This document shows positions 14,237 to 17,219 of a stretch of DNA of 17,219 bases, piece after piece; position 1 is the first letter of the stretch, and every line of letters begins with the position of its first letter. The notes under the pieces are model-generated. The model made no database searches. It was not told where the DNA came from and saw only the letters and a program-made list of their open reading frames with translations. The position numbers were made by a program, and so were the translations under genes. This DNA is from DASWHK01 sp036398215 (GTDB lineage: Bacteria; Acidobacteriota; UBA890): positions 1-17,219 of the forward strand of contig DASWHK010000097.1 in assembly GCA_036398215.1 (NCBI GenBank), given 5' to 3'.

Positions 14237-15381
14237 CGAAGCAGCTCGGCGAGCGCCGCCACGGCGCGGTCGATCTCGTCGTCGGTGGTGTAGAAGTGGG
14301 GCGACAACCGGATCCCGGCGCCGGGGCGGAAATCGATCAGGATGTCGCGGGCCAGCAGCTCGCGGCTGACCCGCTCACAGTCGGGAACCATGATCGAGAC
14401 GGTGCCGCCGCGCCGGGCGTCGGCGCGCGGCGAGTTGACCGTCCAACCGTGCTCGTCGGCGGCGTCGATGATACGGCGCGTCTGGCGGATCGAGTTGGCG
14501 CGGATGGCCTCGATGCCCACCTCGCCGATGATCTCCAGGCCCGGCCGGCAGGCGCGCAGCGCCGGGATCGCCGGCGTGCCGTTGGCGAAGCGCCAGGCGC
14601 CGGAGCGGCGTCGAATCGGCCCCGGGTCGAAGGCGAACGGCTCGGCGTGCGCCATCCAGCCGGTGAGCGCCGGCTCGAGCCGCTCGGCGAGCTCCGGCTT
14701 GACGTACAGAAAGGCGACACCCGGGCCGCCGCACAGCCATTTGAGCGTGCCGCCGACGGCGAAATCGACGTCCCAGCCGCCGACGTCGACCGGAACGGCG
14801 CCGGCGGATTGATAGACGTCGAGCGCCACCAGCGCGCCCACCTCGTGGGCGCGGCGAACGATCGCCTCGACGTCCTGGATGAAGGCGCTCTTGAAGATGA
14901 CGTGCGAGATCGGCACCAGCGCCGTGGTCTCGTCGATTGCCTCGAGCATCGCCTCGAGCGGCACATGGACGCGATCCGGCGCCCCCACCAGATGCAGCCG
15001 GGCGCCGCGACGCTGCTGCTGCCGATACAGATAGATGATCGAAGGGAAGTTGAGCTCCGAGCAGACGACCTTGTCGCGCCCCGCCGCAAACTCGAAGCAG
15101 GAGGCGACGACCGCCGAGGCGAGGGTGACGTTGGGGTGGGTCGAGACGCTCCCCGGCGGCGCCCCGATCAGCGGCGCGATCTGATCGCCGACCTCGACCG
15201 GCAGCGTGAACCAGCCGCGCGTCTCCCACGAGCGCACGCCCTCGGTGGCCCAGTCGTCGGCGTAGCTGCCCAGGGCCTCGCGCACGCCGCGCGGCATCGC
15301 CCCCAGGGAGTTGGAGATCAGGTAGGTGGAGCGCGCGAGGATCGGGAACTCGTCGCGCCAGCGCAACAGCTCGTTGCTCAT
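14230..15381 (-). CDS. Class V aminotransferase / kynureninase-like PLP enzyme
   Basis: A 383-residue fold-type I PLP enzyme. The lysine site is GGTLKWLCGGPGVAFLY with K214, closest in pattern to kynureninase and its relatives (KYLNGGPG). Other family marks are TYLISNSLGAMP near the start, NVTLASAVV, LNFPSIIY, LVALDVYQSAGAVPVDV (the Asp that contacts the PLP ring nitrogen) and the C-terminal GIRLSPHFYTTDDEID. Kynureninase cleaves kynurenine to anthranilate and alanine. Other members are cysteine desulfurases or aminotransferases. No other kynurenine gene is near, so function is open. ATG 15381 is favoured, and an in-frame GTG at 15396 adds five residues. Its 3' end overlaps the dehydrogenase stop tail-to-tail. 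Confidence 0.85.
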   Translation of the reverse strand: MSNELLRWRDEFPILARSTYLISNSLGAMPRGVREALGSYADDWATEGVRSWETRGWFTLPVEVGDQIAPLIGAPPGSVSTHPNVTLASAVVASCFEFAAGRDKVVCSELNFPSIIYLYRQQQRRGARLHLVGAPDRVHVPLEAMLEAIDETTALVPISHVIFKSAFIQDVEAIVRRAHEVGALVALDVYQSAGAVPVDVGGWDVDFAVGGTLKWLCGGPGVAFLYVKPELAERLEPALTGWMAHAEPFAFDPGPIRRRSGAWRFANGTPAIPALRACRPGLEIIGEVGIEAIRANSIRQTRRIIDAADEHGWTVNSPRADARRGGTVSIMVPDCERVSRELLARDILIDFRPGAGIRLSPHFYTTDDEIDRAVAALAELLRQ

Positions 15382-15415
15382 GAAACGGCCGCTCACGGTG
15401 GTGAAACGCCGATGG

Positions 15416-15443
15416 CGGCCACAAGGCTAACAGGCCGTGGCCG
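15416..15443. repeat. Inverted repeat CGGCCAC / GTGGCCG in a divergent intergenic region
   Basis: CGGCCAC (15416-15422) and GTGGCCG (15437-15443) are perfect complements 14 bases apart, with half-site centres 21 bases apart, two helical turns. They lie between the divergent genes at 15381 (-) and 15492 (+), where a dimeric regulator could act on both. The sequence alone cannot separate this from a chance GC-rich palindrome. Confidence 0.4.
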
Positions 15444-15491
15444 AAGATGACTTGAAATCGGGCGCGCGGCGACGTTGAATGGTCCCTTGAG

Positions 15492-16961
15492 ATGATCAGC
15501 GGGGGAAGACATCTCGGGTCGATGTTGGCGTTGGTGCTCGCCGGGCTGGCGATGGCGTGCGCGCCCTCAGGACCGCCACCCTCGGTCATCGTCATCGTCA
15601 TCGATACGCTCCGAGCCGACCACATGGGGCTGTACGGCTACCAGGAGCACCCCACGACGCCGAACCTCGACGCCCGCTCCGGCTCGGCGGCGGTCTTCGA
15701 GCGCGCCTTCTCGACGTCTTCCTGGACACTGCCGGCGATCGGCTCGCTGTTCACCGGGCAGCTCCCCGGTCGCCATGCCGCCGGCGCGCGGTTCGTGGTG
15801 TCCGCCGGCGCTCCCGAGGCCGCGTCGCCCGAGTCGGCGCCGGCCGATGAGCTCGTCCGTCACGATGAGCGCGTCTTCTTCCGGCTCGACGCTTCGCTCC
15901 CGACGCTCGCGGAGCGCCTCGCCGAGGCCGGCTACGACACGACGGCGATCGTCAACAACACCTTCCTGGCGCCCGAGCTCGGCCTCGATCGCGGTTTCGC
16001 CGCCTACGACTACGACACAGCGGTGCCGGAGCGACGCGCCGCCGAGGCCACCGATCGCGCCCTCGCCTGGCTGTCTGAACGGCCATCCGGCGAGCGGCCG
16101 TCGTTCCTGTTCCTCCACTACTTCGACCCCCACATGGACTACGCGGCCCCGCCACCGTTTCTCGGCCGTTTCGCTCGGCAGCTCGCCGGCGACGAGCTCG
16201 AGCTGCCGTTGCAAGACATCACGAGGCTGCGCTATCGGATCCGCGACCGCGTCGAGGGCTGGCAGCGCTACGCGGCCCTTGAGAGGGCGCTGTACGACGA
16301 GGAGATCGCCTACGTCGACGCGGAGCTCGAGCGCCTCTTCGAGGCCCTCGAGGCCCGGGGCTTCTTCGAGCACGGCTACGTCGTGCTGACCTCGGACCAC
16401 GGCGAGGAGTTCCATGAGCACGGTTGGGTGGAACACGGGCACACCGTCTACGACGAGCTCATCCGGGTTCCACTGCTGGTCTGGGGCCCGGGGATCGTCG
16501 CCGGCCGCCAAGGGCTGCCCGCCTCGCTCATCGACGTGATGCCGACGCTCCTGGAGGCGGCCGGGCTCAGTGCCGAGCCCGGCGTCGAAGGGGTCTCGTT
16601 GTGGCGAGCGCTCACCGAGGGGCCGGCGACGGCGCGCGCCTCGGCGGTGCCCTTCGACCGTCCCCTGTTCGCCGAGCGGCCCCTGTACGGCGATGAGAAG
16701 AAGACCGTGGTTCGTTGGCCCTGGAAGCTGATCGCCGACCTCGGCGACCAGGTCGAGGTCATCTTCGACCTGGAGGCGGACCCCGGCGAGACCGACCCGC
16801 GCGAGCTCGAGGAGCTCGACGAGGAGGGCCAGGACCGGCTGCTGAGCATGCTCGCCGTGCTGCAAGAGATGATGTCGCGCACCAACCCCGACGCCGGCGA
16901 GGGCGCCGTGCTGAGCGAGGCCACGCTGCGCCGCTTGCGCGAGCTCGGCTACATCCGCTGA
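15492..16961 (+). CDS. Sulfatase-fold (alkaline phosphatase superfamily) hydrolase, exported, with Thr nucleophile
   Basis: A 489-residue protein. The N-terminus is a signal segment ending AMAC (C23), a possible though non-ideal lipobox, so it may be a lipoprotein. Metal ligands of the sulfatase fold are clear: D38 and D43 in VIDTLRADHMG, and D302-H303 in TSDHGEEFHEHG. The nucleophile motif reads SWTLPAIGSLFTG. In formylglycine sulfatases this is C/SxPxR, but here T79 replaces Cys/Ser and the Arg is Ile. The protein is therefore unlikely to be a classical sulfatase. A phosphodiesterase, phosphotransferase or related activity is more plausible. The insert at about 95-125 is Ala/Pro-rich. The C-terminus ends LRRLRELGYIR. 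ATG 15492 lies at a proper distance before the signal segment but has only a weak ribosome site. Confidence 0.85.
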   Translation: MISGGRHLGSMLALVLAGLAMACAPSGPPPSVIVIVIDTLRADHMGLYGYQEHPTTPNLDARSGSAAVFERAFSTSSWTLPAIGSLFTGQLPGRHAAGARFVVSAGAPEAASPESAPADELVRHDERVFFRLDASLPTLAERLAEAGYDTTAIVNNTFLAPELGLDRGFAAYDYDTAVPERRAAEATDRALAWLSERPSGERPSFLFLHYFDPHMDYAAPPPFLGRFARQLAGDELELPLQDITRLRYRIRDRVEGWQRYAALERALYDEEIAYVDAELERLFEALEARGFFEHGYVVLTSDHGEEFHEHGWVEHGHTVYDELIRVPLLVWGPGIVAGRQGLPASLIDVMPTLLEAAGLSAEPGVEGVSLWRALTEGPATARASAVPFDRPLFAERPLYGDEKKTVVRWPWKLIADLGDQVEVIFDLEADPGETDPRELEELDEEGQDRLLSMLAVLQEMMSRTNPDAGEGAVLSEATLRRLRELGYIR

Positions 16962-17009
16962 CGGCCCCGCTTCGGACGCGCACCCGACCATCACGCTCTC
17001 ACCGCAGCC

Positions 17010-17018
17010 TGCTAAGAT
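17010..17018 (+). promoter_or_regulatory. Extended -10 promoter candidate (TGCTAAGAT)
   Basis: TGC plus TAAGAT lies 32 bases before the GTG at 17051, in the gap after the sulfatase-fold gene. It matches the pattern at 344-352 closely, including the following AGC and the GC-rich downstream bases. Confidence 0.45.
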
Positions 17019-17050
17019 AGCCGCCTCTCCCTCGACCTTGAGAGCGCTCT

Positions 17051-17219
17051 GTGCGCCGCACCAGATCGAATGCCGTGACGGCGGCGTTCGTCGCCGTGCT
17101 CGTCCCGCTCAGCGCCGCTCTCGCGGTTGCGCAGGCGCCGGCGGAGAAGTCCGTGGTCCGGCCGACCCGCGTCGCCGAGCCGCCGCGGATCGACGGCCGG
17201 CTCGACGAGCCGCTCTGGG
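17051..17219 (+). CDS. Secreted CBM9-type domain protein, N-terminal part (gene runs off the right edge)
   Basis: The visible 56 codons encode a basic n-region (VRRTRSNA), a hydrophobic signal core and a cleavage region ending AVAQA. RIDGRLDEPLW follows. That phrase opens carbohydrate-binding family 9-like domains, often at the front of long DUF5916-type outer-membrane or secreted proteins in Acidobacteriota, Gemmatimonadota and Bacteroidota. What follows the domain cannot be seen. The GTG at 17051 is chosen because it directly precedes the signal peptide. GAGAG a few bases upstream is a modest ribosome site. Confidence 0.7.
   Translation, partial: MRRTRSNAVTAAFVAVLVPLSAALAVAQAPAEKSVVRPTRVAEPPRIDGRLDEPLW

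Noticed and set aside
13672..15450. Very long plus-strand frame across the dehydrogenase and the PLP enzyme
   Set aside because: It runs through two genes with clear catalytic motifs in other frames and shows only low-information Arg/Ala/Gly sequence.
15567..16994. Long minus-strand frame opposite the sulfatase-fold gene
   Set aside because: It is the antisense shadow of a gene with intact metal-binding motifs, with no ribosome site and no recognisable domain.

Overview
The window is uniformly GC-rich (about 70 % by eye) and carries 16 protein-coding genes, 14 of them complete. RND export, two lipid A deacylase-like barrels, another outer-membrane barrel, lipoproteins and a CBM9-like secreted protein point to a diderm (Gram-negative) bacterium. 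The sulfatase-fold lipoprotein ending in a LRELGYI-type tail and the CBM9-type gene at the right edge resemble proteins I associate with Acidobacteriota (Thermoanaerobaculia-like) or related high-GC lineages. That placement is inference. I see no rRNA, tRNA, IS element, phage gene or CRISPR array, and no stretch over 300 bases without a gene.

The standout is at 5258-6301 on the minus strand. A lipoprotein with a C-terminal TlpA/thioredoxin domain has an in-frame TGA exactly where the first catalytic cysteine of CxxC belongs. Read through, it is a 347-residue protein with a Sec-Ala-Ala-Cys active site. The 103 codons after the TGA stay open and encode the rest of the fold, including the cis-Pro segment. 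A near-perfect hairpin starts 2 nt after the TGA, with its apical loop 17 nt downstream and G as first loop base, as expected of a bacterial SECIS element. Ordinary annotation would split the gene into a 243-aa piece without an active site and an 84-aa orphan. No Sec machinery gene (selA, selB, selC, selD) lies in the window.

Layout. 1-154 (-): start of an RND exporter, divergent from a CPBP membrane protease (388-1278 +). 1348-2367 (-): an unrecognised multi-pass membrane protein, divergent from two tandem PagL-like outer-membrane genes (2484-3835 +). 3916-6301 (-): the selenoprotein followed by an NSS-family sodium symporter. 6361-6876 (+): a small HExxH protein. 6918-8686 (-): a Fur-family regulator overlapping a threonine synthase-like PLP enzyme. 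8809-9723 (-): a HhH-GPD DNA glycosylase. 9961-12608 (+): an outer-membrane barrel, then a secreted subtilisin-like protease. 12698-13042 (-): a lone STAS antagonist, divergent from a D-2-hydroxyacid dehydrogenase (13139-14236 +), which overlaps tail-to-tail a class V aminotransferase/kynureninase-like enzyme (14230-15381 -). 15492-16961 (+): a sulfatase-fold lipoprotein with Thr at the nucleophile position. 17051-17219 (+): start of a secreted CBM9-domain protein.

Most genes are single or paired transcription units. An extended -10-like motif (TGCTAnnnT) recurs just upstream of several of them, and three divergent pairs share near-symmetric -10 sequences that read as promoters on both strands.
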